A stretch of 64,000 bases of DNA from Branchiostoma floridae (taxonomy: Eukaryota; Chordata; Leptocardii; Amphioxiformes; Branchiostomatidae): assembly GCF_000003815.2 (NCBI RefSeq), contig NC_049994.1, positions 9,829,148 through 9,893,147 on the forward strand, read 5' to 3'. A program made the translations under genes and the position numbers. Below the pieces are notes generated by a model that was not told the DNA's origin, searched no databases, and saw only the letters and a program-made list of their open reading frames with translations. Shown here piece after piece: positions 45,445 through 56,699 of this stretch (position 1 is the first letter of the stretch; every line of letters starts with the position of its first letter).

Positions 45445-45589
45445 TAGCCTAGCTGGCATCTATCCTATTCTCACTAAGGTTCGCTTCTCTGATCGCTTTT
45501 TCCTAAAATATCAATATCCTGCCAGTGTAATGATGCGGGGGGGGGGGGGGGCAACCATGGCGAGAATAGGACAGATGCCAGCTAGGCTA
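45445..45589. mobile_element. 145-bp TIR element with poly-G core
   Basis: TAGCCTAGCTGGCATCT (45445-45461) is repeated inverted at 45573-45589. The match continues through TCCTATTCTC with one mismatch, 28 bp in all. A run of about 16 G interrupts the interior. Start and layout resemble the element at 1303-2457. Confidence 0.85.
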
Positions 45590-45760
45590 ATGGTCTAATG
45601 CTCTGTAAAGATGAAGAGCCAAAAAGCATATCAAGGGCCGTTGAGGTGGTGAAATCGACTGTTCAGAACATTTCTACCGAAATGACTTTACAGCACGAGT
45701 CTTACAAACCAACATCTTCACTCAGTTCCTAGAAGGGCACATTGGCACATAGAGCACCAA

Positions 45761-46010
45761 GTTTCCTTGCTGTTTTAGTAGCAGGGCATATTCTTAAAGA
45801 GTCCTTAAAGAGAGATTGTGAGCCCTTTAATGTGATGAGGCACCTCCTCGAACACGTACGGGCTCACATTTTTACGTCCATTCCGAAAAAGACAGGTACA
45901 GCCCCAACCGAGATGCCCAACCCAGGATTGAACCGGGCTCTCCCAGTTACAAACCATTTGGAACCAAGATCTTATCTGGGAGGCTGCTACCAATTGAGCT
46001 ACAGGGACAT
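45761..46010 (-). mobile_element. tRNA-derived SINE, copy 2
   Basis: On the minus strand: TGTCCCTGTAGCTCAATTGG, A box (TAGCTCAATTGGTAGC), B box GGTTCAATCCT, then GGAGGTGCCTCATCACATT and CCCTGCTACTAAAACAGCAA. It matches 26271-26460 with a longer middle (250 against 190 bp). Confidence 0.8.
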
Positions 46011-46019
46011 TCAAACATA

Positions 46020-47160
46020 GCAACATGGCGACCCTCAAACTAACTGTAAGCCATTATCACGATACTCTTCAATGTATATAGCACGTTTGGTCCACTTTGA
46101 AGTTGATAATGTATTCCTTAAACCGCATGATCACCATCTAGATTTGCTCCCAACCCCAGAGAGATCCACCATCCCCTCGCGCGAACTCGCACAAACGTGT
46201 ACAGGGCAACACCAAAGGTTCGAGGCAATTAATTAGGTCCTCTAATGAGTGAGTCTAGATCTCACTCGTCCGTGAGATTTCAGGCAAACAGGAGAAGAGT
46301 TTCACGAGGAAAGAATTCTACAGCGGCATCTACTAGGGTATGAGAGTTTGTGTCTGACTCTCAGTGACTATTACCCTACCGTACGTGCCGACATCGATCA
46401 TATATCAGGATACAATGGATAACCCGTCCGGTGAAGTTGTCAGAGAACATCTATCGGACATTCAATACTACATCATTTATCAATGATATTAAATACACGT
46501 TATCCGTATCATTCACGAGAAAGGGGGGGGGGGGCTTTTTTCCGTAAAAACGTTGCCGGCCCAGCCTATTAGAAATAAGATAGGATGGGTGGCGAAAATA
46601 CAGGTTCCGGTTGCACGATCAAAGATTTTGCAAATAACATTAAGAGAAAGAGTTGCTAGCTGATATTAGATATTCTTTTTTTAATTAAGAAGATCGATAT
46701 TGTGGATTGTCAGCATGCAGTGATTCATGTGGTATCATGTGTTGCAGAACAGCAGAAAGCGATTCCCCTTGTCCAGCACCCTGCACCAAGGCTGTCGGCA
46801 CAAATCTGACGACAAAGAAAGGGCATGTGAACTTCCTTGATCCCGCCTAACGAAGTGCATATTGCAGGTGTCGCGCCCACAAGTGGGATTTCTTTCACGT
46901 CAGCGCACGAGAATACACCAGTTATTGGGAACAGATAACATCAAAGACTGGGCCTTAAACAAAACAGGGTTGTGTAGCGGGGAATACGCTACCGCACACG
47001 ATTATTGTCCTCAGCCAGCACAAAACTGACCCCTGTAGGACCGGTTGTGTCTAACGTGTAAGGCAATGGCCTGCGCCAAATGGCGAATTAGGGCAAAGTT
47101 GGAGTAGAATGCCAGTTCCCGGTAGCCATTAGGTTCCAATCAAAATCAAGGTACAATGAT
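46020..47160. other. Intergenic, nothing recognised
   Basis: Unique-looking sequence with a G run near 46522. No exon or RNA gene recognised. Confidence 0.4.
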
Positions 47161-47179
47161 TAGAAGTATTAAATTCAGC

Positions 47180-47524
47180 AAAAAGAGACAGACCGACTGA
47201 CCAACAGACAGACAGACAGACGGACCGATCGACCAACCGACCGACCGACAGGCCGACCGACAGACAGGCAGACAGACACAGACAGGCCGACCGACCCACC
47301 GACAGACAGACAGACCGACTAACCAACCAACCAACCAACCCAAAGTAAGAACACAGCAAACCCAGGATCCAGAATGCCCCTGTTGTAGGCCGACAGACAG
47401 ACAGACAGACAGACAAGCCGACAGACAGACAGACAGACAGGCCGACAGACAGACAGACCGACCGAATAACCAACCAAGCCAAAGTAAGAACACAGCAAAC
47501 CCAGGATCCAGAATGCCCCTGCTG

Positions 47525-47570
<46 letters not shown>

Positions 47571-47716
47571 GGCCGACAGACAGGCCGACAGACAGGCCGA
47601 CAGACAGGCCGACAGACAGGCCGACAGACAGACAGACTAACCAACCAACCAACCAACCAACCAACCCAAAGCAAAAACACGGCAAACCCAGGATTCAAAA
47701 TGCCCCTGCTGTAGCT
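47180..47716. repeat. Compound (GACA)n microsatellite and about 57-bp spacer array
   Basis: Blocks of GACAGACAGACA / GGCCGACAGACA alternate with three copies of a spacer (47340-47396, 47472-47528, 47660-47716) containing ACACAGCAAACCCAGGATCC and AGAATGCCCCTG. It is a higher-order tandem repeat. The open minus-strand frames (Ser/Val/Cys/Leu-rich) are by-products. Confidence 0.93.
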
Positions 47717-48760
47717 ATAGACCAAAGCAGCTGGTCCGTTCGTCCATTTCCTGGGTATCTCCAGGGGTAATAGACTCAACATGCCGGCGGCGTTTCGAAC
47801 AATCCCACATGCTTGGAGGCGAGGCCGCTGACAAATTGGTACAGCCAAAAGTCACGGCTGTAATACATGGCTCTCCGCGTCCGGTTTGAGTTCTTGTTAC
47901 CATGGGCCACTTGCCACCGAACAAGGCGGAAAGGCATTTTGGGGACAATTTAAGGCCGCACAATGGATAACATTATCTGGGAACCTCAAACTTGTTGGGA
48001 GATTGTCCTAAAAGCAATACAAGAAAGCTTATTTGCAACTTCATGACCGAAAACTAAATGCAAGTACCTGCCGGTAGAAACAAACTAGTGATCTAAAAAC
48101 GTGATGCCCAAGTCAAGACGAACGTACTGTAGGAAGCGTTGTAGGGATTTTGGCTCGAGCTTTCGTCAGTTTCTGTAGCCTTAATTAGGGAAATTGACCC
48201 GCTATCTCAGCGTCAAGTGGTTAGACGATCACGTGATTTTGACAATGGTTGAAATATTCATGAAAGTCTGTATTGCCCCCCGTCCCGGCCCTGGTGTACA
48301 GCATTTTTCATGCCCACACTCCCCTGTAAAGATGTCTACAGTCTAAGCTATCGACTCTGTCTCGTAACGCAGGCGATTCTACTTAAATGCATTTCACGAA
48401 TCTGGTCGAATAATTTTATGTGAGTCTTCTCAGTGGAGGCTTCTTTACAATGTAACACTTAATACTTTTATGACAACACTCCATATATCTACCAGTTCGT
48501 CATCTTGTTCAGTCTCTAAACGCCTTATGCCCATGATCTGACCTGCCTACGCTTGCTTTGGTACTACTAGTCAAAACTTTTCATCATTGCCAAGAGCTCA
48601 ATATGCATGTCTTCGTGTCTATGTGAACGTCTCTATCAACAGGGAAACGTAATATCGTACGATTATGAATCTAGGTGTGTCACAGAATTGTGACAACCAA
48701 TTACCACATAAAGGCTGACAAATCTATCTTAAAAATCACAACTTTTTCTAGAATCAAACT
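47717..48760. other. Intergenic, nothing recognised
   Basis: No gene or repeat end seen. Confidence 0.4.
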
Positions 48761-48883
48761 TAGCCTCCCTTGCAGCCCTCCGCCCGGCGTTTCTGTTTTC
48801 ATTCACTACCCGCAGTTTTCTGATTAGCTCCCGGGTTTCGGGGACCTGGTTCTGTCTGTGCCAGAGGGCTGCATTTGAGGCTA
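48761..48883. mobile_element. 123-bp TIR element
   Basis: TAGCCTCCCTTGCAGCCCTC (48761-48780) pairs with the complement of GAGGGCTGCATTTGAGGCTA (48864-48883) with three mismatches. It shares the TAGCC start with the elements at 1303 and 45445. No ORF. Confidence 0.75.
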
Positions 48884-50880
48884 CATTTCAGCACAGATGA
48901 AAGCATGACCTTTTTCGGAGGAGGTAGTATCCGATCTTAGACCAAACATGTAGGTTGGGTACTGTTTGTTGCGTCTCCTGTCAGGTTTAACAGTTGGAAT
49001 GCGCGAAGACGGACCAGTGTGGGGTTGGTGGAGTACGTGCATGCATGCGTGAAACAGTAGCTGCATTCTCAAAAAAGCGTCTTCTGACTCTTTTGTCATC
49101 TACATTTTCCCTGTCGCTTTAATTTTTCTAGTTTATCAACCCAACCCCCTCATCACCCGCCAGCACCATCATTGGATCCATCCGTGTCCTGAGCCCCATG
49201 AATTATGAACTATCTTTTTTTAGAGATGGAAATTCCTTGACCCGTACTCGGTTAAACGGGTCAACATTATTGGGCCCCGAAAAGGCTAAGCCATCCCTAA
49301 CAAATGCATTCTGAGTGGCCTTAGAGAGGACGTGACCCAGCAAATGCCCCAGCAGCCACCAGTCATTCTGTAATCTCACCTTTGACCTTCTGAAGGGCTC
49401 GAAAATGACGCTACCGTGACAGAGGTATTTTCTTTCTTCTCCTCTTTAATTAGCTGTACTTCGTGTCTTCTTAAAGATTTGTGGTCAGAATAATCGCTTG
49501 TACTAACAAACCAATAAATGTTTTACTTAAAGAGGTGTTTCGGTTCAACAGATCATCAAATCGACTTCAAAGGAGCGAAAGGTCCACACTTGACCTTGGC
49601 CATGACCTTGGAGACTTCACGGTTAAGGTCGAGACATCTCCAACCTTTCAAGACAGGCTGTTTTGCTGAATATGGCTGATTTAAGATCAAACTTGACATA
49701 AAAGTGATCGGCGGTAACAGTGTGGCTTTAAGATAAGGCGTTTTTCCTAACACGGAATATTTTAATCCAAAGTTGAAAGCGCGCTACCCGCGGCAAAGGC
49801 GCTTTGGAAAAGCAAGGTTTACTTTCATGCAAGGTATGCTTTAAAGTATGTTTTCGTCTGTTATGCAGTATGTTTTTGTTAGGAAATAATTTCTTGTTCA
49901 ACGACGGTCGACATAGACAACACTAGTTATTCGTAATCTTAATGATCTTCGCAAAACCGATTTGAATGATTGAAGTTTTACTTAATTCCAATTCAAGACG
50001 GACAGGACTCGCTAAAGAGGCAAGCTTCTGATGTTGGGAAAATACATTAATCAATAAACGGGATAGACGTACAGGAGCCTACATAACGTTGCCTCCCTTC
50101 ATAAGTATAAGTGGTCAGTCCCTTCCAGTAACTTAGAGTAAAAATGAATAGAAAAGTGACATTTCATTCAAGGTCTAGTCATCTCGCAAGGGGAATAGAA
50201 CCCTGAACCTTTGGTACCCAGAACTTGGAAGTCTAACCTTCAATCGCTTGGATGTTATATTTTACAGATGTTCCAGGAAAAACATAGCTCGACTTTTCTC
50301 ACCAAAGAAAACACCACTTTGCACTTCACAAAGCCCATTGAAACGACCAATTGTGAGAAAAGCGGGCACAAAGGAAAGTCGCTTATTTGGATAAGCTCAA
50401 AAGAGGGAAAAAAGATTAGGAAAAGCAAACGACGGCGGGAGGAGTGGAAGACAATATAAATATTCGTACCACCATTAATCTTCATCCTTCAATCGCAATC
50501 TTTATCATTTCATCAATCATTTCTTCTTCGCCATCTATTTGCACTTATCAAAAGAAAACGACAGGTTTGAAAACTTCAAACGTCTCAATAGATCTTAAGA
50601 AAAGAGAGAACCTTACCTTAGTGAGGACAGCTCCCAGCAAGTGTGCCGAACACGAGGTAACGTTACAGAGCTGGCCTTGACTGAGGAGAGGTCTCAGTGG
50701 GGAGACCGATGCAGTTTCAACCAGCCTCACACGATCCCCGATCTCTTTTCCAGCCCGGACGGACACCCGGTTATAAAGGCTGGATCCTGCCTCGCGCGGG
50801 TAACCCAAACCTGTGGCACGTTTCCAAACTTCTGCTTCTGAAGTTCGCCTCTGGAACGACGCCCTTGTGGGGACCTGCTG
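48884..50880. other. Intergenic, nothing firm
   Basis: Several short frames without family features. It becomes GC-richer after 50640, leading into the promoter-like patch at 50893. Confidence 0.35.
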
Positions 50881-50891
50881 CCGAATCCCTC

Positions 50892-51114
50892 CGGTATAAA
50901 ACAAACCTGCTTCTGTTTTTACAGGTTTGATCGCTGGAGAACACCCAAGTACCCTGGCTCAACAAAACACCGGAGTGTGATTTGTCTGCGTCAGGAAAAA
51001 ATGTTGGTAGCTGCTCCGAGCGGGTGGGTTGCAGCGTGCGTGGTGACGGCTTCTGTAGTACGGCTGGGCTCGGCGAGGGTTCTGGAGGGTGCTGCTAGGA
51101 CTTTTCAGTATTAG
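50892..51114 (+). promoter_or_regulatory. Weak candidate: TATA box and signal-peptide-like first exon
   Basis: GGTATAAAAC at 50891-50900 lies about 100 bp before ATG 51001. The ATG opens a 37-codon frame, MLVAAPSGWVAACVVTASVV..., that looks like a secretion signal. There is no strong donor and no downstream exon on this strand before the RING gene, so it may be chance or a relic. Confidence 0.2.
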
Positions 51115-51409
51115 CGGTATACTCGACATCCAATGCACACGTCAGTGTCATCTAAGGTGGGGGTGGGGGTTTCTGTCTTAAATTCTATGTATTACAAGGA
51201 AATAAATCATAACCCAACATCATTATGTGCGTGTAGATATCGTATTGATGATTTTAGAACAATATCCATGTAAGCTTAGACCCGTTTATATGTGATTATC
51301 GTCTTCATTTGATTCTTTCTATCAAATTAGGTTGTACCATTTGGAGGCGTTTAGATATATAGGTGTGTGGGTGAGTACGTGCGTTATAGGTTGCGTGTGC
51401 GTGTTCGTA

Positions 51410-51485
51410 TGTTTTGTTTGTTTCTCTATGTTTGTTTGTTTGTCTGTCTGTCTGTCTGTCTGTTTGTTTATTTGTTTGTTTGTTT
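51410..51485. repeat. TTTG/TCTG microsatellite
   Basis: TGTTTGTTTGTCTGTCTGTC followed by TTTGTTTATTTGTTTGTTTG. Simple repeat. Confidence 0.95.
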
Positions 51486-51577
51486 CTTTAAAAGTCTGAG
51501 TACCATCCTCCGTAGTGACCACTGATCTCACCACTGGCTCGATACTTCCGCTTGCTAACCACGGACTGTACCCTGAT

Positions 51578-51655
51578 GAAATCTCGCTTATAGCAGCCCG
51601 TCCAACATCCGCCAGTTACAGCCCCAGACAGCAGAGTTTGTGTTACACAGACTAC
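51578..51655 (+). repeat. Dispersed repeat shared with 15466-15535
   Basis: AAATCTCGCTTATAGCAGCC ... CAGACAGCAGAGT ... CACAGACT aligns with the copy in the TFCP2 intron. Family unknown. Confidence 0.55.
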
Positions 51656-52024
51656 TAGTAAACACGGAACAAGCGAAAGGCTATTTGTTTGCGAAAATAT
51701 CAGTACGTATTTTTGCCCCCCACCCCCCACCGCCGCAGCATTGTACTGACATATATACACAAGAGCCTCTGTGACCTATAAACAGTCGTCATAAACATGT
51801 AGTCCCGGGTGGGGGGCATCTTATTAGTGACCTCTTAAATAAAGGCTTAACTAGCCACAAGCCAATTACATCCCTGAAAACTGCTTTCTTCAGTGAATCT
51901 TAAGTAGCAATCAAAAGAAGGTTCTTTCTCACAGAAAACAAGGAGACAAGGTAAAAGAAATGTGAAAGAAATGCTTCAAATCGTCGTCGCCACTCGAGCG
52001 GTGTGTTTTGAGATGGAGAGTGAC

Positions 52025-52207
52025 TAATCTCCAAGCAGATCCTACGATGGCATAAGATATTTGTACTTAACTGGCCAAGGAGTGTATTTAGCCAAGAGAT
52101 GTACATGTAGCCAAGCACACTCTTAGACCGGCTTCACTCCGACTGTCAGCTTTTGATACTATATGCCGATACTATCTTATGATACCGTAGGATCTGCTTG
52201 GAGATTA
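52025..52207. mobile_element. MITE, family TAATCTCCAAGCAGATCC, copy 3 (183 bp)
   Basis: A near-perfect TIR: TAATCTCCAAGCAGATCCTA and TAGGATCTGCTTGGAGATTA. Internal ACTGGCCAAGGAGTGTA and GGCTTCACTCC are shared with copy 4. Confidence 0.93.
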
Positions 52208-52411
52208 GGGGGTAACTAATACTAAATATTCTTTGACTGGCCCACGTACAACTGTGCTAGCGCAGGCAAACTGAAGTGTATAAAAAGATTTCCCCTAAAC
52301 TGTATGTAAGTGATTTCACTAGACATTGAAAAGTGTTTCTGTATGTATGGTGATTCCAAAACACAGACCTGCACCCCCCCTCCAAATATGTTTGGAACTT
52401 TATTTCATATA

Positions 52412-52591
52412 CAGTAGAAGCTATTTAATTGCACACCCCATTTGTCAGCGTATTTCGTGCAATTATCCGGATAGTGAAATACATGTAATGCCAAGTTATT
52501 CAGCTGGACCGCACCGGTTTGGGACTTTGGGATTTCGTGCTATTAACAGAAGTGTGCGGTTACCCGTTGTGCGATTAGCTGGCTACATCTG
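52412..52591. mobile_element. Degenerate Tigger/pogo-like TIR element
   Basis: The left end CAGTAGAAGCTATTTAATTG and the right end ...GTGCGATTAGCTGGCTACATCTG form an imperfect 23-bp TIR (7 mismatches). Interior GTGCAATTATCCGG and AACAGAAGTGTGCGGTTA are typical of pogo/Tigger ends as I remember them. No TA duplication is visible. Confidence 0.5.
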
Positions 52592-53197
52592 CACTAAGTA
52601 TTCCTTCTGGAAAATTCGTGAAGTAACCAGTTTTGTAAGCCAAAAGTCAGTCTCGTCCAGTTTCCCGGCTAATCCTTACCAAACGTTGATTGTCTGCAGG
52701 GAACTTGCCCCAGCCATAAACATCCTTTTAGTTGATGATGACATTCAGGAAAAGGCGTCAACACTGAGACCTTCACCGTGTTTTGGTAGGATGTTGGAGA
52801 AGTAGTTTAAAGAAACGGCGATGACGGACAGAGCTAGGTTCCACGGTAGATAGTGCACCAAACATGTTTTTGGGCCAGAGTTGTCGACAATGTGCTGCCA
52901 GATATACGATGAAAGATCGGGACGGACTCCTGGAGTCCTTGACTGTATACGCTGGCATCCTCTATAATTGGAGCTCATCATTACAATTCTTGAATTCTTG
53001 TCATTTTTTTGTTGTTATATCTAATAGTAAATTTTGCAATCGACTTCAAAAGCTCTATCTAATTACAGGACGCTTCAAACATACATGTAGATGGACAGTG
53101 TCCCATCAGAAGCTCGGAGCGCACGCCGACGTACCCCAGGTAGTACTGTTTCTTGTCTACCAGCTCGGCAATTTTAGCCCATTATCAGAGTCAAGTG

Positions 53198-53343
53198 TAG
53201 TCTCCTGCGATGGCATAAGATAGTACTAAACTGGCCAAGGAGGTGTACAATTGCCCGGTAGCCAAACACACTCCTAGGCCAGCTTCACTCCTCTGGCAGC
53301 TTTTGTTACTATCTTATGCTACCGTAGGATCTGCTCGGAGATC
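53198..53343. mobile_element. MITE, family TAATCTCCAAGCAGATCC, copy 4 (146 bp)
   Basis: The right end TAGGATCTGCTCGGAGATCA is intact. The left end is shortened (TAGTCTCCTGCGATGGCATA). The body matches copy 3 (ATAGTACTAAACTGGCCAAG). Confidence 0.88.
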
Positions 53344-55040
53344 ATGGCACCAGATTTGTACTTGTCACGAGGTAAGGCAGGAGAAGGTGAAATGGCCTGA
53401 AAGCACTTGTTTCAGCCAACCATAGGAAACTGTACGCACATTGGAGAACTCGCAGTTTCCTGTGTTGAAAATTTTAAACTTTGTAAATAGCATGTCACCC
53501 ACGAACATCAGTATCTCAAAATCCCCTAGATGACCCTCCTTCCCGCCTGTCTCACCTGCCCCTTCTCTACGAACATGTGTCCCGGGCGTGACACTATTTA
53601 CGGCGGATTTCGGCAGCGCGACTGAGAATCACCGGGATTTAATTTCGGCTAATACTCCCTCGTGCTGTGACCCCGCTGGTCGCCAGGCCTTTGAAGAATT
53701 CCGTGCGGGTTAATCAAGTCGTGAAGGCCCTAGATTACCCGGTGAAGAGAGCACTCTGTCTCCGTTTACATGCATTTAACCTTAATCAAATGTGCAACCG
53801 TGACACATATATCTTCATGAGCTAATAAGCGCTTCTTAAAGTATCAACCTTGGGGCATCTAAGCCACTTTTGGCAAATGTATCAATTTTAAAACTGACCT
53901 CAGGCAGACTTGTACGTACTACGAATAGAGAAAGAAGATCGCTTTACTTCCGAATTGACATATTCTCCGGTAAAGTTCCCTATTGCGGGTCAAGTTTTCG
54001 AAGTTCTATGCTCATGGAAACTGTTATGAAATTTAAAAAAAAAACACATCTTTAACTGGTACAATATGATACGAGATTCAAGGTGTAGTTTGAAGTCAAC
54101 ATCTGTTGGCAGAATTGCGCAAAGAAAGTAAATTTGCCCCTTGTATTATGCAAATCAACTCATAATTTGCATATTTTACATATAGTTACGTTAGTACTAG
54201 TCTTCATCAAAGTTACCTACAGGTCTCAAATCATGAAAGAATGCTGACGAAAACATAACCTTCTTGATGAATGCAAAAGGTTAATAACGTTTGCGCGTTA
54301 ATTGATTGTTGAAAGGACAAGCTAGATATATTCATGACAGGAATTATAAACCTAGATCATGTCTTTTTAAGTCAAGACATGTGCAAACTTGGTCAACAAT
54401 CCCAATTCTGGAGATGTTTTAACCACAGTTTTACCAGTCAACCAACGTCGTAACCCTTCGTCGATTTAGTCGCCATTTAAATCACAGTCTTTAATCGTGT
54501 CGAAAGAGAGCCACTTGTATGAATGTGGGCAACAAATCTGTGGTAGCTATCTGGCGGTAAGCGCCCCACCTAGCGGATGTACTAGACGGCGATCTAATAA
54601 TATAAATGGATTCTCAAGATCCTTCACTAGGTGTAAACCTCATGCTCATATCTGGACTGTAAAACAAACAATAATTCAACCAAGCAATAAAGTCTTCATT
54701 AAAATACATCACTAGTTAAGTTTTATTACATTAGGCACTAATTAAGAGTAAAACAGATGGTCAATAACTCGATTAGGAACATCTTGTATGGATGCCGTAA
54801 TTAATAAAACAAATCAAAAACATGTACACAAACTTCTGGCCTACAAAAGATACAATTTTTAAGATGCTGGAGTCCATCTCCCTTAAGACTACAATTCAGA
54901 CATACCCCACATAATCAGCTGAAGCAGGTTTGACAGAGTTGCCCAACCGGTACCATTACTTCTTATTCTGCCCCCGGATCCTTCCATTCAGACTTTCAGT
55001 GTACGGTGTTGCAGCAGTTGAGCTCTTTCGTGAAAAAAAA
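53344..55040. other. Intergenic region upstream of the RING gene
   Basis: No gene recognised. The reading frame of the RING gene stays open upstream to 54930 without an ATG. A non-coding exon may exist, but no promoter motif is clear. Confidence 0.4.
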
Positions 55041-56009
55041 ATGTGGCCATACCCTGAAACCGAGGAGGCCGATTCTTCATACTACGACAACGATTGGATA
55101 TGCGGGATCTGTCGCCAGGATCTCCGGGCACCCAGGACGCTGCCCTGCCGACATATCTTCTGCGGAGCCTGTCTGGATGACCTGGCGCTCAGGAAATCCC
55201 CACTGATGTGCCCGATCTGCGAGTCACCTACGGTGCAGCCGGCTATGGAGTACATCGTTCCGCAGCCGGGGAAGGCAGTTGTCGGTCCCAGTCTTGTCCA
55301 GGCCCGCCTGAGAAGCATCACCTGCACGGTGCATCCCCAGGAGCGGCTAACATCGCAGTGTTGGCAGTGTAAGGCTACTGTATGCGCGAAGTGTCTGGAT
55401 GAATCCCACAAGGGCCACGAAACTACAGCATTAGCATCGAGGGAAAGCCTGCAGGGGAAATATGCAAAACAAGTGGACTCAAAACAAAGAACCGAAGATT
55501 TCTTGAAGAATCTTGACACAGTGGAAAAATCCGTGACAGAAAACCACCTTCAGACTAAACAAAGCATTAACGATGAGTACGAGCTCTTGAGTCAGAAGCT
55601 TCTCAATCGGAGAGATGTTCTGCTCCGAGAGGTGAATGACAATCTGGAACACAACATGGCGGACATCGCCAGGGAACGGAAAATCGCGCAAAATCAGCTG
55701 GAGGAGCTTAACAAGGTCCAAGCTACCAATGGAAAGAAAGAGAAACTCAAGAGCAAAAGCAACGTAACAATCCCCGTTCTATTGCAACCTTCTACCATAA
55801 GGTTTGAAGTCGCTGATGCGGATCCAAATTCTTTTAACATTGGACGTGTGGTTATCAATGGGCGGGGGCAAGGCCAAGGGAGTGAAGATGATGATAAGGA
55901 GACTGACAAGAGTGATGACGACGAGGACGTTGGATGTCTTAGTGCTTTAACCAACAATATACCGAATTTTTTTACCTCCACATTCTCTAGTTTCCTACCG
56001 GGAATGTGA
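55041..56009 (+). CDS. RING finger / B-box (TRIM-like) protein, single exon
   Basis: 322 aa, stop at 56007-56009. The first ATG in frame is 55041 (AAAAAAAAATGTGG); the frame is open upstream but has no ATG there. The RING is canonical C3HC4: C21, C24, C36, H38, C41, C44, C57, C60. The B-box 2 is complete: C95, H98, C107, C110, C115, C118, H123, H126. A helical coiled-coil region of about 130 residues follows, then a basic KKEKLKSKS patch, an acidic GSEDDDKETDKSDDDEDV patch and a hydrophobic tail NFFTSTFSSFLPGM. There is no SPRY, NHL or filamin domain. RING proteins of this type are usually E3 ubiquitin ligases; the substrate is unknown. Intronless TRIM-like genes suggest origin by retroposition or amplification. 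Confidence 0.88.
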   Translation: MWPYPETEEADSSYYDNDWICGICRQDLRAPRTLPCRHIFCGACLDDLALRKSPLMCPICESPTVQPAMEYIVPQPGKAVVGPSLVQARLRSITCTVHPQERLTSQCWQCKATVCAKCLDESHKGHETTALASRESLQGKYAKQVDSKQRTEDFLKNLDTVEKSVTENHLQTKQSINDEYELLSQKLLNRRDVLLREVNDNLEHNMADIARERKIAQNQLEELNKVQATNGKKEKLKSKSNVTIPVLLQPSTIRFEVADADPNSFNIGRVVINGRGQGQGSEDDDKETDKSDDDEDVGCLSALTNNIPNFFTSTFSSFLPGM

Positions 56010-56057
56010 AGTTTCCAGTACGTTTGTAGGCAAACATTGCATCGATATATTATAAGT

Positions 56058-56245
56058 ACATTTTATGCAATTACTAAGAAGCGAGAGGAAGTCGAATGTC
56101 CTAGAATAGATTAGATGCACATCTGCATATATGTATGTGTAGGATTGTTCCCATTGTTACATATATTTGATTGTTACCGTGTGACCTGTACTTAGCCCAG
56201 TCACGGGCATACATGTGCAATGAAGGTCTTCATTCATTCATTGTT
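56058..56245 (+). mobile_element. 3' end of a LINE-like retroposon, copy 2
   Basis: It matches 35046-35240 (ACTAAGAAGCGAGAGGAAGT, GACCTGTACTTAGCCC, GTGCAATGAAGGTC) and ends in ATTC repeats. It lies 49 bp after the RING gene stop, so it may form part of that gene's 3' UTR. Confidence 0.7.
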
Positions 56246-56699
56246 CATTGCTCCCAGACTTTGATTTTGCAATAATGTTTTCCTTGTAAATAAATGGTTT
56301 GCGTTGTTAAGTCCGTTGAGTGTCAGTTTGATAACTTTATTTTCTTCGCGTACGCATAGGTTGTCAGACTAGTCTGACAGGACCATCGGAGTAATTGATT
56401 ACACGTCTGCCTGATTCTCCTTAAATAACCAGAGCTGCCTACACCTTAGGGGTTTATTATCATAATAAAAAGAATACATGTATAAATCTATACCACGAGT
56501 TGAGCAAAGAGCTTTGAAATGTACACTTTGCATGCGTCTTTTCTGCACGGATTCCCGCACCTTCATTCACAATCATGTACCGGTGTCACTGGTACTGCCC
56601 AGAAAAGACGGTAGTGACTTAAATCATGTTAGTTGGTGGTCGGCAGTAAAACACTTAATAAGAGAACCAGTAAGGGTACTTAAGAGAGGCGAGTAATAG

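Noticed and set aside
47129-47848. Minus-strand 239-codon frame rich in Ser-Val-Cys-Leu
   Set aside because: It is translation of the (GACA)n microsatellite and its spacers.
52326-52805. 159-codon plus-strand frame as a gene
   Set aside because: It begins in or near a decayed Tigger-like element and shows no domain; no splice partner.
54930-55040. N-terminal extension of the RING protein
   Set aside because: The open frame there has no ATG; the first ATG is 55041 and directly precedes the conserved RING.
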